21,919 nt of DNA from Solirubrobacterales bacterium (GCA_019240015.1 JAFAZB010000289.1:1-21919); one strand, 5' to 3'. Counted from the first letter of the stretch, positions 1 to 7,826 are shown. Translations and numbers: made by a program. The notes: a model not told the origin generated them from the sequence alone.

Positions 1-531
1 GAGGTGGCATCGCTGGCGCCCCGGCGACTGCGCGGGATGCTGCTGGAGATGCCGGTGCTCGACAACGCGATCCCGGCCTGCGCGGCGGCCTTCACGCCAC
101 TGCTGTTTGCGCTCACCTTCGGCGAACCGGTGATGAAGCTGCTCGCCCTCGGCGCCCGCCGGGTGCCGAGCGAACGCCTGCCGTTCCTGCTCTCGCTGGG
201 GCTCGACGCGCTGGCGCAGGACCCCGGGCCCAGCGGCGCGGTGCTCCAGGGAATCATCTTCGGCCGTACCGCGCCGGATCGAACCGAGCGTCGCTCGTTC
301 GAGGCGCCGGCGCTCGTGATCGGCCATCGGCGCGACCCCGTGCACCCGTTCTCGGATGCCGACATGCTCGCGCACGAGCTGCCGAACGCGCGCCTGATCA
401 ACGCCAACTCGATCATCGAGCTGCGGCGCAAGCCCGCTCGCCTGACGCCCGAGATCGCCGACTTCATCAGCGACTGCTGGAGCACCCGGGCGGCAGCGGG
501 CGTGCGCGGCCGCCGCGCCGCGAGCGCCTGA
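1..531 (+). CDS. alpha/beta-fold hydrolase, C-terminal part (5' end outside window)
   Basis: The frame is open from base 1 to a TGA at 529-531, so about 176 C-terminal residues are visible and the true start lies upstream; the GTG at 4 is probably internal. The segment PALVIGHRRDPVHPF followed by DADMLAHELPNARLI has the layout of the last strand-turn of an alpha/beta hydrolase. There the Asp after the beta-strand and the following His-containing region complete the catalytic triad; the Asp in RRDPVHP is a candidate acid residue. The nucleophile elbow is not in the window, so activity and substrate cannot be judged. The gene converges on the exopolysaccharide run with only 15 bp between stop codons, and no terminator hairpin is visible there. 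Family assignment is moderate; substrate is unknown. Confidence 0.65.
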   Translation, partial: EVASLAPRRLRGMLLEMPVLDNAIPACAAAFTPLLFALTFGEPVMKLLALGARRVPSERLPFLLSLGLDALAQDPGPSGAVLQGIIFGRTAPDRTERRSFEAPALVIGHRRDPVHPFSDADMLAHELPNARLINANSIIELRRKPARLTPEIADFISDCWSTRAAAGVRGRRAASA

Positions 532-546
532 CGACGCCTGGACCAG

Positions 547-1533
547 CTACCGGGGCGGCGGAGGGCCCGGCGGCTCCACGATGTCCCGCCCAGTGGGCTG
601 CATCCGCTCGTCGAGCTCGAGCTGCCAGAAGTAGCGCGCGAAGCTGGTCCCGGCGCGGAACTCGCCGACGTGCGGCTCGATCCGCTCGCCGGCCGCCATC
701 CGCACGATCAGCTCGGGGTAGGTCCGGCCCGGAAGCGCCGCGTACATGGGCGCTGGAAAGGCTCCCCCGAAGCGGGGGTTCACGTCGGTGATTCCGATCC
801 CGAGCTCGCGGTCGCGGAACACCTGGACGGTGCACGGCCCTCGGATCCCCAGCGTCTCGACCACCCGCCGGCCGAGCTCGATCAGCTCGTGGTCATCGAT
901 CACCGTGCCCTTGATCGACTCGCCGCCGCGCGACTCGATCATCGTCCTGGGGATCGCGTTCAGGCAGCGGCCATCCAGGTCCGAGAGGGCGTCGATCGAG
1001 AATTCAGGCCCGTCCATCATCCGCTGGATCATCACCGCCTCGGGGACGTAGGAGGCGAAGAAGCGGGCGGCCGCGGCGTCGTCGGCGCGATGAATCGAGC
1101 GGGCGCCCGAGCCTTGGCGCGGCTTGACCATCACGGGGTATCTGTCGACCACCTCGCCCGGCAGCACCGTCGGCGGCGACGGCAGCCCCAGTCGCGAGAG
1201 CAGCAGGTGTGCCTCGTACTTGTCGAACGTGGCCCTGGCGATCTCGGGATCCGGGACCAATGCCGGCAGCTCGCCGGCCGCGCGGGCGTGCGCCAGCACC
1301 TCGATGTCCAGGTCGGTGAGCGGGACCACGGCTCCGACCGCGAAGCGTTCGCAGAGCTCTCGCAGGGCGGGCACGTAGGCGGGATCGTCGATCCGCGGAA
1401 CCGCAACGCGGTGCTGCGCCGCGTACTGGGCTGGCGCCAGCGGGTTGGGGTCTGCGGCGACCACGGTGGCGTGCTGGGCGAACGCCGACACGATGTCGTA
1501 GCGCTTGCCGACGCCGGTGAGCAGGATTCCCAC
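547..1533 (-). CDS. ATP-grasp ligase (carbamoyl-phosphate-synthase-like)
   Basis: A 328-residue protein with a pre-ATP-grasp Rossmann start (VGILLTGVGKRYDIV) and an ATP-grasp core. Residues about 134-148 (VMVKPRQGSGARSIH) give the nucleotide-binding strand and Gly-rich loop. The Mg-binding loop is DVNPRFGG at about 250-257. ATP-grasp enzymes activate a carboxylate as acyl phosphate and join it to an amine, thiol or other nucleophile. The frame is open upstream into the sugar transferase gene, but GTG at 1533 is the best start: it begins exactly at the family's first beta-strand and has GGAGGA 12 nt upstream. It is the last gene of the minus-strand run, 26 bp after the phosphoglycosyl transferase. 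That pairing recalls neisserial PglB2, where an ATP-grasp domain N-acylates the amino sugar that the transferase domain handles. Substrate is inferred, not shown. The tail is Pro-rich (PPGPPPPR). Confidence 0.85.
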   Translation of the reverse strand: MGILLTGVGKRYDIVSAFAQHATVVAADPNPLAPAQYAAQHRVAVPRIDDPAYVPALRELCERFAVGAVVPLTDLDIEVLAHARAAGELPALVPDPEIARATFDKYEAHLLLSRLGLPSPPTVLPGEVVDRYPVMVKPRQGSGARSIHRADDAAAARFFASYVPEAVMIQRMMDGPEFSIDALSDLDGRCLNAIPRTMIESRGGESIKGTVIDDHELIELGRRVVETLGIRGPCTVQVFRDRELGIGITDVNPRFGGAFPAPMYAALPGRTYPELIVRMAAGERIEPHVGEFRAGTSFARYFWQLELDERMQPTGRDIVEPPGPPPPR

Positions 1534-1545
1534 GTCCGAGGGCGA

Positions 1546-1551
1546 TCCTCC
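1546..1551 (-). promoter_or_regulatory. ribosome binding site deciding the ATP-grasp start
   Basis: The minus strand reads GGAGGA, 12 nt upstream of GTG 1533, in the short gap after the sugar transferase stop (1560). It supports a start here over the longer open frame, which would overlap the transferase gene by up to 300 bp. Confidence 0.55.
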
Positions 1552-1559
1552 GAGGCGGG

Positions 1560-2168
1560 CTAGGTCGGAGGGTGCCACCCGCCCGTCTCCCCTTTGTAGA
1601 GGCCCTGCCCGGTCAGGACCATTTGCACGGTTCGCCCGAGGATCTTCAGGTCGAGCGCCAGCGAGCGATGCTCGACGTAGTAGAGGTCGAGCTCGATCCG
1701 CTCGCTCCAGGGCAGCGCGGCGCGCCCGTTGATCTGCGCCCAACCGGTGATTCCGGGCTTGACCGTCAAACGGCGACGCTGGCGCTCGCTGTACTGCTCG
1801 ACCTGGACCGCGAGCGTCGGCCTGGGCCCCACCACCGACATCTCGCCACGCAGCACGTTCCACAGGTTGGGAAGCTCATCCAGCGAGTAACGCCGCAACA
1901 GCGCCCCCACTCGCGTGATCCGGTCATCGCCTTCCTGGATCGCGAGTCCGGCGCCGGTGAACTCCGCGCCGCGGACCATCGTTCGCAGCTTGTAGATCGA
2001 GAACGGGACGCCGTCGCGGCCGACGCGAGTCTGGCGGTAGATGGGATGACCGGGCGACTCCACCCGGACGGCGACCGCTAGCAGCGCGACCAACGGCGCC
2101 GACAGGAGCGACCCCGTCAGCCCGAGCACGAAGTCGAGCAACCGCTTGCCGAGCTCGTCCACGCTCAC
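1560..2168 (-). CDS. small phosphoglycosyl transferase (bacterial sugar transferase, PglC/WcaJ type)
   Basis: A 202-residue protein of the monotopic phosphoglycosyl transferase superfamily. It transfers a sugar 1-phosphate from a UDP-sugar to undecaprenyl phosphate at the inner membrane face, the first membrane step of glycan assembly. One hydrophobic N-terminal re-entrant helix spans about 12-34, with no long multi-TM N-terminal half, so it is the minimal PglC-like form rather than full WcaJ/WbaP. Visible motifs are KLRTM at 60-64, the catalytic Asp-Glu pair in SLDELPNLWN at 97-98, GPRP at 114-117 and KPGITGWAQINGR at 137-149. The start is GTG 2168: it overlaps the upstream stop as GTGA and has GGAGGGGA just upstream; a longer in-frame ORF from 2225 lacks this support. 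Sugar specificity cannot be read from sequence. Confidence 0.94.
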   Translation of the reverse strand: MSVDELGKRLLDFVLGLTGSLLSAPLVALLAVAVRVESPGHPIYRQTRVGRDGVPFSIYKLRTMVRGAEFTGAGLAIQEGDDRITRVGALLRRYSLDELPNLWNVLRGEMSVVGPRPTLAVQVEQYSERQRRRLTVKPGITGWAQINGRAALPWSERIELDLYYVEHRSLALDLKILGRTVQMVLTGQGLYKGETGGWHPPT

Positions 2169-3295
2169 CTGGTCCCCTCCGCGGGCTCCCAGCCGGCGGA
2201 CGTACCGTGCCGGAGCCAGTCCCACAGTCCGGCGGCCAGCGAGGCGGTCGTGAGCACGTAGTAGCGAGCGATCAGCAGCGGCCGGCTCGGTAGCGCCGGC
2301 GCGATCAGCGCCGCCGCGAGGATCGCCAGCTGGAGCGCGACCACGATCCCGTAGGCCCAGCCGTGCCCCAGCAGCGCGACGCTCGAGGCGAGCGCGATCA
2401 GGTGCAGGAACGGCGACGCATAGCGCAGCAGGCGATGCGAGAAGATCATCAAGGCGTACAGGGGGTCATAGCCCCTCGGCGAGAGCATTCCGCCCCGTAG
2501 CACGATCGGCCAGCCGTGGCTCATCATCCGGCGCTTGCGCGCGAACTCTCCCTCGATCGTCGGAACCATCTTCTCGCTCGCCCTGGCGGCGGGCGCGTAG
2601 ACCGCCCGCCAACCACGCTTGACCATGTTGAACGGGAACGACAGGTCGTGGCCCATGATCGGATCGACGACCAGATACGCCTCCTTGCGCGTGGCATAGA
2701 TCGCACCGTTGCCGCCGGTGACCGAGCGCACCCGCGACTCGAGCGCGCGCAAGGCCATCTCGTAGCGCCAGTACAACCCCTCCTGGTTGCTGCCACGGTC
2801 GTTGACGAACCGAACGTCACCGCACACGTATCCCACCTCCGCGAGCGCGAACGGGGCCACCAGTGCCCGCAACGCATCGGGCTCCCAGAGGACGTTTGCG
2901 TCCGAGAAGGCCACCAGTTCGTGACGCGCACGCCCAACACCGGCGTCCTGCGCGCGGATCTTCCCGCCCCGGGGCAGCTCGAGCACCACGTCCGCCCCCG
3001 CCTGGCGAGCACGCGTCGCGGTGCCGTCGGGCGAACCGTCACAGCAGACGACCACCTCGAGCCGCTCGGCCGGATACTCGAGCTGCCGTAGGTTCGCAAC
3101 CCGGTCGGCGATCACGCGCTCCTCGGCGTACGCGGCAACTATCACCGACACGGCGGGCGCGCCCGCGAGCTCCAGCGCAGGCCAGCTTGGTCCGCGACGC
3201 AGGCGCGCAAGCAGCGCGAGCAGCATCCCGTAGCCGAGATGGGTGTAGAGCAGCAGCCCGGCACACACCCAGAAGACGATCGCTAGCACTGTCAT
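2165..3295 (-). CDS. membrane-anchored family 2 glycosyltransferase
   Basis: A 376-residue GT-A glycosyltransferase. An N-terminal TM helix (about 3-30) precedes the GT2 domain: VSVIVAAYAEE (49-59) is the first strand, CCDGSPDG (84-91) the nucleotide-binding Asp region, and FSDANVLWEPDAL (130-142) the DXD-equivalent metal site. GHDLSF (215-220) probably carries the general base region, followed by RKRRM near 253. Two to three C-terminal TM helices (about 290-355) follow, a layout common in processive or polysaccharide-building GT2 enzymes. The ATG at 3295 lies 12 bp after the preceding stop; no strong Shine-Dalgarno is visible, so translation may depend on coupling. It would act at the cytoplasmic membrane face, extending the lipid-linked glycan. 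Donor and acceptor are unknown. Confidence 0.9.
   Translation of the reverse strand: MTVLAIVFWVCAGLLLYTHLGYGMLLALLARLRRGPSWPALELAGAPAVSVIVAAYAEERVIADRVANLRQLEYPAERLEVVVCCDGSPDGTATRARQAGADVVLELPRGGKIRAQDAGVGRARHELVAFSDANVLWEPDALRALVAPFALAEVGYVCGDVRFVNDRGSNQEGLYWRYEMALRALESRVRSVTGGNGAIYATRKEAYLVVDPIMGHDLSFPFNMVKRGWRAVYAPAARASEKMVPTIEGEFARKRRMMSHGWPIVLRGGMLSPRGYDPLYALMIFSHRLLRYASPFLHLIALASSVALLGHGWAYGIVVALQLAILAAALIAPALPSRPLLIARYYVLTTASLAAGLWDWLRHGTSAGWEPAEGTR
2173..2180 (-). promoter_or_regulatory. ribosome binding site of the phosphoglycosyl transferase
   Basis: Minus strand GGAGGGGA lies about 4-7 nt before GTG 2168, inside the 3' end of the preceding glycosyltransferase gene. Together with the GTGA overlap it fixes the start and suggests translational coupling. 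Confidence 0.65.
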
Positions 3296-3307
3296 CAGCG
3301 CGGGACG

Positions 3308-4429
3308 CTAGCCAACAAGCGATCGGTAGAGCGCGAGCGTCCGCTCCGCGGCGTGATCCCACGAGTATTGACCGCGGGCCGCGGCGAGCGCCGCCTGGGC
3401 TCGCCGGGCGCGCTCCTCAGGCGCACCGAGCAGGCCCGCCAGCGCGTCCCGGAGCGCATCGGGATCGTCGGGCGCGACGAGCCGCGCGGCGCCGGTCGCG
3501 GCCACTTCGGCGAAGCCACCCACGTCGGTGAGCACCGCGGGCTTGCCGAACGCGAGCGCGGTCGCCAGCACGCCCGACTGGTCGAAGCGCTCGGTCCGCG
3601 TGTACGGCAACACGACCAGATCCGCGCGACGAAAGCAGGCCCACAGCTCGGCATCGGACACGAACCTGGGGACGAACCGGACGTTCGGGGGCGCCGCCGA
3701 GCGCAGCGGCTCGAGCGACATCCGCGGCCGGCCCACGATCCACAGCTCGGCGTCCTCGATTCCCCGCCACGCTTGCAGCAGCGTCCCGATCCCCTTGTAG
3801 GGGCGCAGCAGACCGAAGAACAGCGCCACCGCGCCGGTCGCGCCGGTCGCGCCGGTCGCTCCCGCCAGCTCGGCAGGCAGCGGCGCGTCCGCCGGCTGAC
3901 GCGTGAGGTGCGCGAATGCGCCGTGTGGGATCACGTGCACCTTCTCCGCAGCCACCCCCAGCTCACCGGCGAGTTGGGAGCGGGCGTACTGTGAATGGAC
4001 CACCACGGCGTCGACGGCCGCGTACAGCGCTCGCTGGGCCCGCGCCTGACCCGGACGGGGTTCGCGGGGCAGCAGGTCGTGGGCGGTCAGCACGACCGGC
4101 CGGGCGGGCAGCAGGCGGGCGTCCAGCCACTGGAGCGCCAGCCATTGGAAGTGGACCACGTCCGCCGCCGCCGCCACCCGGCGATACGCGAGCATGTCTG
4201 GAACGTGCGCCAGCAGCTTGCTGGCCCGGCGAAGCCTCGACCCCGGCGCCCCCAGCGCGTAGCGGTAAAAGCGCTCGTGGACCGCGTACCCGTCCGGGGG
4301 CGGTAGCGCCCCGTATGCGAACGCGCTTGTGATCAGCTCGACCGTCGCGCCGGCCCGCGCGAGCGCGGCGCACAGAGCGTGGTCATACGGTGGCGTGTAC
4401 GCCGAGGGGTCGACGATCTGCACCCGCAT
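3308..4429 (-). CDS. GT-B glycosyltransferase, family 4-like
   Basis: A 373-residue two-domain GT-B enzyme. The N-terminal acceptor domain starts MRVQIVDPSAYTPPYDHALC and contains LTAHDLLPREP near 114-124 and VVHSQYAR near 143-150. The C-terminal donor domain contains FFGLLRPYKGIGTLL at about 204-218, WIVGRP, and the nucleotide-sugar site LPYTRTERFDQSGVL at 274-288 followed by PAVLTDVGG. ATG 4429 is chosen because it begins the first Rossmann strand; the longer open frame from 4525 adds 32 low-quality residues overlapping the upstream gene. The gap to the upstream stop is 25 bp. The inter-domain loop holds a Gly-Ala-Thr tandem repeat (see 3831-3857). It probably adds one sugar to the lipid-linked chain; specificity unknown. 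Confidence 0.9.
   Translation of the reverse strand: MRVQIVDPSAYTPPYDHALCAALARAGATVELITSAFAYGALPPPDGYAVHERFYRYALGAPGSRLRRASKLLAHVPDMLAYRRVAAAADVVHFQWLALQWLDARLLPARPVVLTAHDLLPREPRPGQARAQRALYAAVDAVVVHSQYARSQLAGELGVAAEKVHVIPHGAFAHLTRQPADAPLPAELAGATGATGATGAVALFFGLLRPYKGIGTLLQAWRGIEDAELWIVGRPRMSLEPLRSAAPPNVRFVPRFVSDAELWACFRRADLVVLPYTRTERFDQSGVLATALAFGKPAVLTDVGGFAEVAATGAARLVAPDDPDALRDALAGLLGAPEERARRAQAALAAARGQYSWDHAAERTLALYRSLVG
3831..3857 (-). repeat. three exact 9-bp tandem repeats inside the GT4 gene
   Basis: The plus strand shows GCGCCGGTC three times in a row at 3831, 3840 and 3849. On the coding strand this gives a Gly-Ala-Thr tract at about residues 190-200, in the loop between the two GT-B domains. 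The unit is a multiple of three, so copy-number change would alter loop length without frameshift. Confidence 0.9.
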
Positions 4430-4454
4430 CAGGACCGGGCCGTTCGGGACCGCA

Positions 4455-5765
4455 TCAGCGTCGAGGGGCCTCGAGCCGGCGGCCCGCCAGCGCCGCCAGC
4501 CGACGACCGGCGCGATGCGCGGCAACGCTGCCCAGCGGGTGCACGCGGGCGTGTGGATCGCGCCGCAGCCGCAGTACCGCGGGCGCGAGCGCCGCGAGTC
4601 GCGGCTCGCCCGGCTGGCGGCGGATCAGGTCAACCGCGGATCGAAGGGGGTGGCGAACCACCAGCCGCGCCAGTGCCAGCATCCGCGTCGCCTTGCCGTC
4701 GTCCTCGCGGTATGCCACCTGGATTTCCCGACTGAGCGTGGGATCCGGCGCGTCGGGCCTGGCGGCGGCCTCGACCCGCGCACGGCGCAGGGTGCGCGCG
4801 AGCTCGGCCAGCGGGTCACCGTCGCTCGGGAACCGGTCCGCCACCAGCACCACCTCGGCCTCGCCGCGCGGCCGCCGGCGCGCAGGCGGCCGGTTGGACA
4901 GCGTCAGCCCCGCGAGCTCCTCCGCGGCGAGCAGCACGTCAAGCGCGCGGAACACGCGCGAGCTCGCGGTCGCATGGCGAGCCGGCGCCGCGCGTCGAGT
5001 GGCGGTGCGTCGCGCGCGTCGGCGGCCCCATGGGGACCAACGCCAGGTGCGCCTGACCGCGCGGCGCACCGCCGGCTCCGGGGTAAAGCCTTCGTAGCGG
5101 CGCGCGAGCCATGCTCTGCCCGCCGCGTAGCCACGCCAATGCCGCCGCAGCTCGGGCAAGCTGGCGCGGTAGCGGTGCTCCACGCGTGCCCGCGGACGCA
5201 GCTCGATTCGCCACCCCGCGCGCTGGATCCGCCAGCTGAAGTCGGTGTCCTCGGCCGCACGCACACCCTCGAAGAAGCCTCCCACCTGCTCGAACGCGGC
5301 CCGGCGGACCAGCAGGTTGGCCGCCACCGCGCGCGGCAGGTACGGGTGGGCCAGGTGAGCTTCCTGACTCAGAAAGCTGCGAGTCGCGCCGTAGCGGGCC
5401 GCGAGCGTGTCGGCGCCGGGGCCCGGGACGACCTCGCCGGCGAGCACGCCGACCTCCTCGGCGACTGGTTGCGCGAAGAACGCGTCGATCAGGTCCCGCG
5501 GCGCCCGGCAGTCGGCGTCGATGAACAGGATCCACTCGCATCGGGCACGCTCCGCCCCCACGTTGCGGGCGTGAGCCGGGGAGCGCTCCGACGTGGCTCG
5601 GACCACGTTGACGCCGTCGGCGGGCGGCGCCGAGCCGGAGTTGTCGGACAGGATCAGCTCGTCCCCGGGGGCCAGCCGAAGCTCGAGCAGCGACTCGGTC
5701 GCCACCCGCGCCGCCGTCCGGTCGCCGGCGAATGGCATCACCACGCTGACGGACGGGCGGCTCAG
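4455..5765 (-). CDS. family 2 glycosyltransferase with extra C-terminal domain, probable CTG start
   Basis: A 436-residue protein. The GT2 domain begins SRPSVSVVMPFAGDR; SDNSG lies at 40-44, FIDADC at 82-87 (DXD-like metal site), and EDTDFSWR at 172-179 is the usual acceptor-side acidic motif. After about residue 230 comes an Arg-rich stretch (to about 275), then a roughly 150-residue segment beginning EVVLVADRFPSDGDPLAELA. This tail resembles the first Rossmann half of a GT4 enzyme, but no donor-binding half follows. The start is unusual: CTG at 5765 overlaps the flippase stop as CTGA, has AGGAG 6 nt upstream, and begins at the typical GT2 N-terminus. GTG 5744 and ATG 5738 would cut into the first strand and have no ribosome site. 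It acts in cytoplasmic glycan extension; specificity unknown. Confidence 0.87.
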   Translation of the reverse strand: MSRPSVSVVMPFAGDRTAARVATESLLELRLAPGDELILSDNSGSAPPADGVNVVRATSERSPAHARNVGAERARCEWILFIDADCRAPRDLIDAFFAQPVAEEVGVLAGEVVPGPGADTLAARYGATRSFLSQEAHLAHPYLPRAVAANLLVRRAAFEQVGGFFEGVRAAEDTDFSWRIQRAGWRIELRPRARVEHRYRASLPELRRHWRGYAAGRAWLARRYEGFTPEPAVRRAVRRTWRWSPWGRRRARRTATRRAAPARHATASSRVFRALDVLLAAEELAGLTLSNRPPARRRPRGEAEVVLVADRFPSDGDPLAELARTLRRARVEAAARPDAPDPTLSREIQVAYREDDGKATRMLALARLVVRHPLRSAVDLIRRQPGEPRLAALAPAVLRLRRDPHARVHPLGSVAAHRAGRRLAALAGRRLEAPRR

Positions 5766-7252
5766 GACCCGCTCCTGGCAGGGGAGACCACGATCCGCGT
5801 CGCCCGCCCGAGCAGCGCGCGGAGCTGCCGGAGCTCTTGCGGATGCGCAAAGCCGGTCACGTACAAGACGGCCGGCATCGCCGCCAGCGCCGCGGCCCGG
5901 GTCAGAAAGCCGGCGACGCCGCGCGTCGGCAGCAGCGCGTCGCCGACCGCTGCGACCCCGCCCAGCACCAGCCCGAGCTGCGTCAGCCGCCGCCACTCGA
6001 ACGCGACCGCAAACGCCCCTCGGGTCAGCAGGTGCATGACCGCAAGCATCACGACGTAGGCGCCGCACAGCGCGATCCCAGCGCCCGCGATCCCCGCCGA
6101 GGGCACCAGGACCACGAGCAGCACCACGTTCGCCGCCAGGCCCGCCAGTGAGGCTGGGAAATTACGAGTCGTCACCCTTGCCCGGCCGGCGACCACGAGG
6201 AAAACCACCCACAGCCCGTACAGGGCCCATCCCAGCGCCACCCAGGGGAGCGCCCGGTAGGCGCCGAGGTACGCGTGGGCGGTGAGCAGCCGCAGCACCC
6301 AGCGCCCCAGCAGCGCGAGCGCGGCCACGACCCAGCCACTGACCAGCAGGTAGTAGGTCGTGACCAGCCCATACAGCCGTGAGGCCTCGGCGTCGTCGCG
6401 GACCGAATAGGCGAGCGGCGGCCACGCGTACTGAAACGCGCGCACGATGAACGCGACCGCGCCGGCGAGCTTGACCGCGATCGAGTAGAGGCCCGCCAGC
6501 ATCGGGCTGCGGTCGTGGTAGATGTAGTAACGATCGACGATGCTGAGCGCGTACACCGAGGCCTCGGCCGGGACGGTGGGGAGCCCGAACCGCAACAGCA
6601 TGGAGATCCGCTCCGCGGGGGCGCGCCGCGCCAGCAGCCGGCCGCGCATCGTCCACCACAGCGCAACCAGTACAACCGTCGAGGCGCCGTAGTTGGCCAG
6701 CAGCAGTCCCCTGGCCCCGTCCCGGAAGCCCACCACCAATACCACCGACGCCGCGATCGTGAGCCCGACGTTGCCGAGCGACGCGGTCGCGTACACCCGC
6801 AGGCGCTCGTCGACCCGCAGCAGCCCGTAGGCCAGCTCCAGGTTGGTGAACGACCACAGGCCGAGCACCGCGACCAGGAAGGTCTTCGAATCGCGGTGGC
6901 CGAGCACCAGCCGCGACAGCGGACCGGCCAGCCCGGCGAGAATCGCCGCGGCGACGGTGCTCGCCACCAGCAGGAAGCCGATCGCGCGGCGGGCGAGCGC
7001 GTCTCGCCGCAGCTGGTCCTGATCGCTGAAGTAGAAGCGCAGGAACGCTTCGATCATCCCGAAGCGGACGACGATGCTGACGAAGATGACGCCGTTCGCG
7101 AGCAGCTCGACGACGCCGTAGCCGGCCGGTGCGATGTACCGGGTGTAGACCGGCAGCAGCAGCACCGCGATCAGCTTCGAGACCACGTCGGCAACCTGAT
7201 AGGCCGCCAGCGAGGACAGCAGGCGTTTCAGGTAGGCGGTCACTGGCGCCAA
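5762..7252 (-). CDS. Wzx-type oligosaccharide flippase (MOP superfamily)
   Basis: A protein of 493-496 residues made mostly of hydrophobic helices, about 12-14 by eye. It starts with a short amphipathic segment (AYLKRLLSSLAAYQVADVVSK) and LLLPVYTRYIAPAGYGVVEL, the typical N-terminus of polysaccharide-export flippases. The family moves undecaprenyl-diphosphate-linked oligosaccharides from the inner to the outer membrane leaflet. Length and helix pattern fit the family. The start is either TTG 7252 or GTG 7243; neither has a clear Shine-Dalgarno, so the choice is open. The gene lies 45 bp after the DUF1003 stop, and its own stop is overlapped by the next glycosyltransferase. It is the only exporter in the run; no polymerase or ABC exporter was recognised. 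Confidence 0.9.
   Translation of the reverse strand: MAPVTAYLKRLLSSLAAYQVADVVSKLIAVLLLPVYTRYIAPAGYGVVELLANGVIFVSIVVRFGMIEAFLRFYFSDQDQLRRDALARRAIGFLLVASTVAAAILAGLAGPLSRLVLGHRDSKTFLVAVLGLWSFTNLELAYGLLRVDERLRVYATASLGNVGLTIAASVVLVVGFRDGARGLLLANYGASTVVLVALWWTMRGRLLARRAPAERISMLLRFGLPTVPAEASVYALSIVDRYYIYHDRSPMLAGLYSIAVKLAGAVAFIVRAFQYAWPPLAYSVRDDAEASRLYGLVTTYYLLVSGWVVAALALLGRWVLRLLTAHAYLGAYRALPWVALGWALYGLWVVFLVVAGRARVTTRNFPASLAGLAANVVLLVVLVPSAGIAGAGIALCGAYVVMLAVMHLLTRGAFAVAFEWRRLTQLGLVLGGVAAVGDALLPTRGVAGFLTRAAALAAMPAVLYVTGFAHPQELRQLRALLGRATRIVVSPARSGS
5772..5776 (-). promoter_or_regulatory. ribosome binding site supporting a CTG start
   Basis: Minus strand AGGAG is followed by six bases (CGGGTC) and then CTG, which overlaps the flippase TGA. 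The spacing is ideal for CTG 5765 and far too long for the next canonical starts at 5744 and 5738. Confidence 0.6.
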
Positions 7253-7297
7253 ACGGTACGGGTCGGGGACCGAGCAATCCGGCCTGGGCCTCCAGGC

Positions 7298-7822
7298 TCA
7301 AGCCGGCTCGGGCGCGGGGGCCGACGAGCCACCGCGACAAGTGGCGTGGTGAACCTCCTCGGTGAGCTGCGCCACCTTCTCCGAGAGCGCGTGAATCTGC
7401 TCGGTCAGCTTGGTGTTGCGCTCGAGCAGCTCGCCCTGGTAGCTGGCGAGCTCATCGCGGTGCTTGGCCGCGGCCTCCTCGTTGGCCTTGTCGGTGCGGG
7501 TCTGGGCCTTCTGGGCAATGATCACCAGCGCGCCCGTGTAGAACGCGACCGCCGAGAACACGAGGTTGAGCAGGATGAACGGCGCGGGATCGAACCCCTG
7601 ACCGTTGAGCAACCCCTTCCAGGAGTTGGAGAGAAAGTGGATCACGTGGTTGGTGAGTACCCAGGCGAGGATGATCCCGGAGCTGACCACCAGGAATCCG
7701 ACCGTTCCCATCCCGCTGGCAACCCCCTCCGAGACGCGTTCCATGAAGCTGCTGCCGCCGGCGTAGGGGGAGTCCGACTGCTTGTAGTGGGTGTGGTGCC
7801 GGAGCGGGTCCGAGGTGTCCAT
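7298..7822 (-). CDS. DUF1003 membrane protein with C-terminal coiled coil
   Basis: A 174-residue protein with two TM helices, about 38-58 and 80-103. The core GFDPAPFILLNLVFSAVAFY (76-95), followed by an IIAQKAQTRTDK stretch, is the DUF1003 signature (Phe-Ile-Leu-Leu-Asn-Leu, then a basic Gln/Arg segment). Residues about 118-158 form a heptad-like coiled coil (ELLERNTKLTEQIHALSEKV), and the tail is Ala/Pro-rich. No biochemical role is established for the family that I can rely on. ATG 7822 has a strong AAGGAGG four bases upstream, unlike most neighbours, suggesting independent and efficient translation. It sits between the exported FlgD-like protein and the flippase; a structural or scaffolding role at the membrane is possible but not shown. 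Confidence 0.85.
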   Translation of the reverse strand: MDTSDPLRHHTHYKQSDSPYAGGSSFMERVSEGVASGMGTVGFLVVSSGIILAWVLTNHVIHFLSNSWKGLLNGQGFDPAPFILLNLVFSAVAFYTGALVIIAQKAQTRTDKANEEAAAKHRDELASYQGELLERNTKLTEQIHALSEKVAQLTEEVHHATCRGGSSAPAPEPA

Positions 7823-7826
7823 GTTG

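Noticed and set aside
4329..6059. Long plus-strand open frame of 576 codons
   Set aside because: It is antisense to two well-supported glycosyltransferase genes and the end of the flippase gene, has Arg/Ala/Pro-rich composition typical of shadow frames in GC-rich DNA, and shows no domain or ribosome site.
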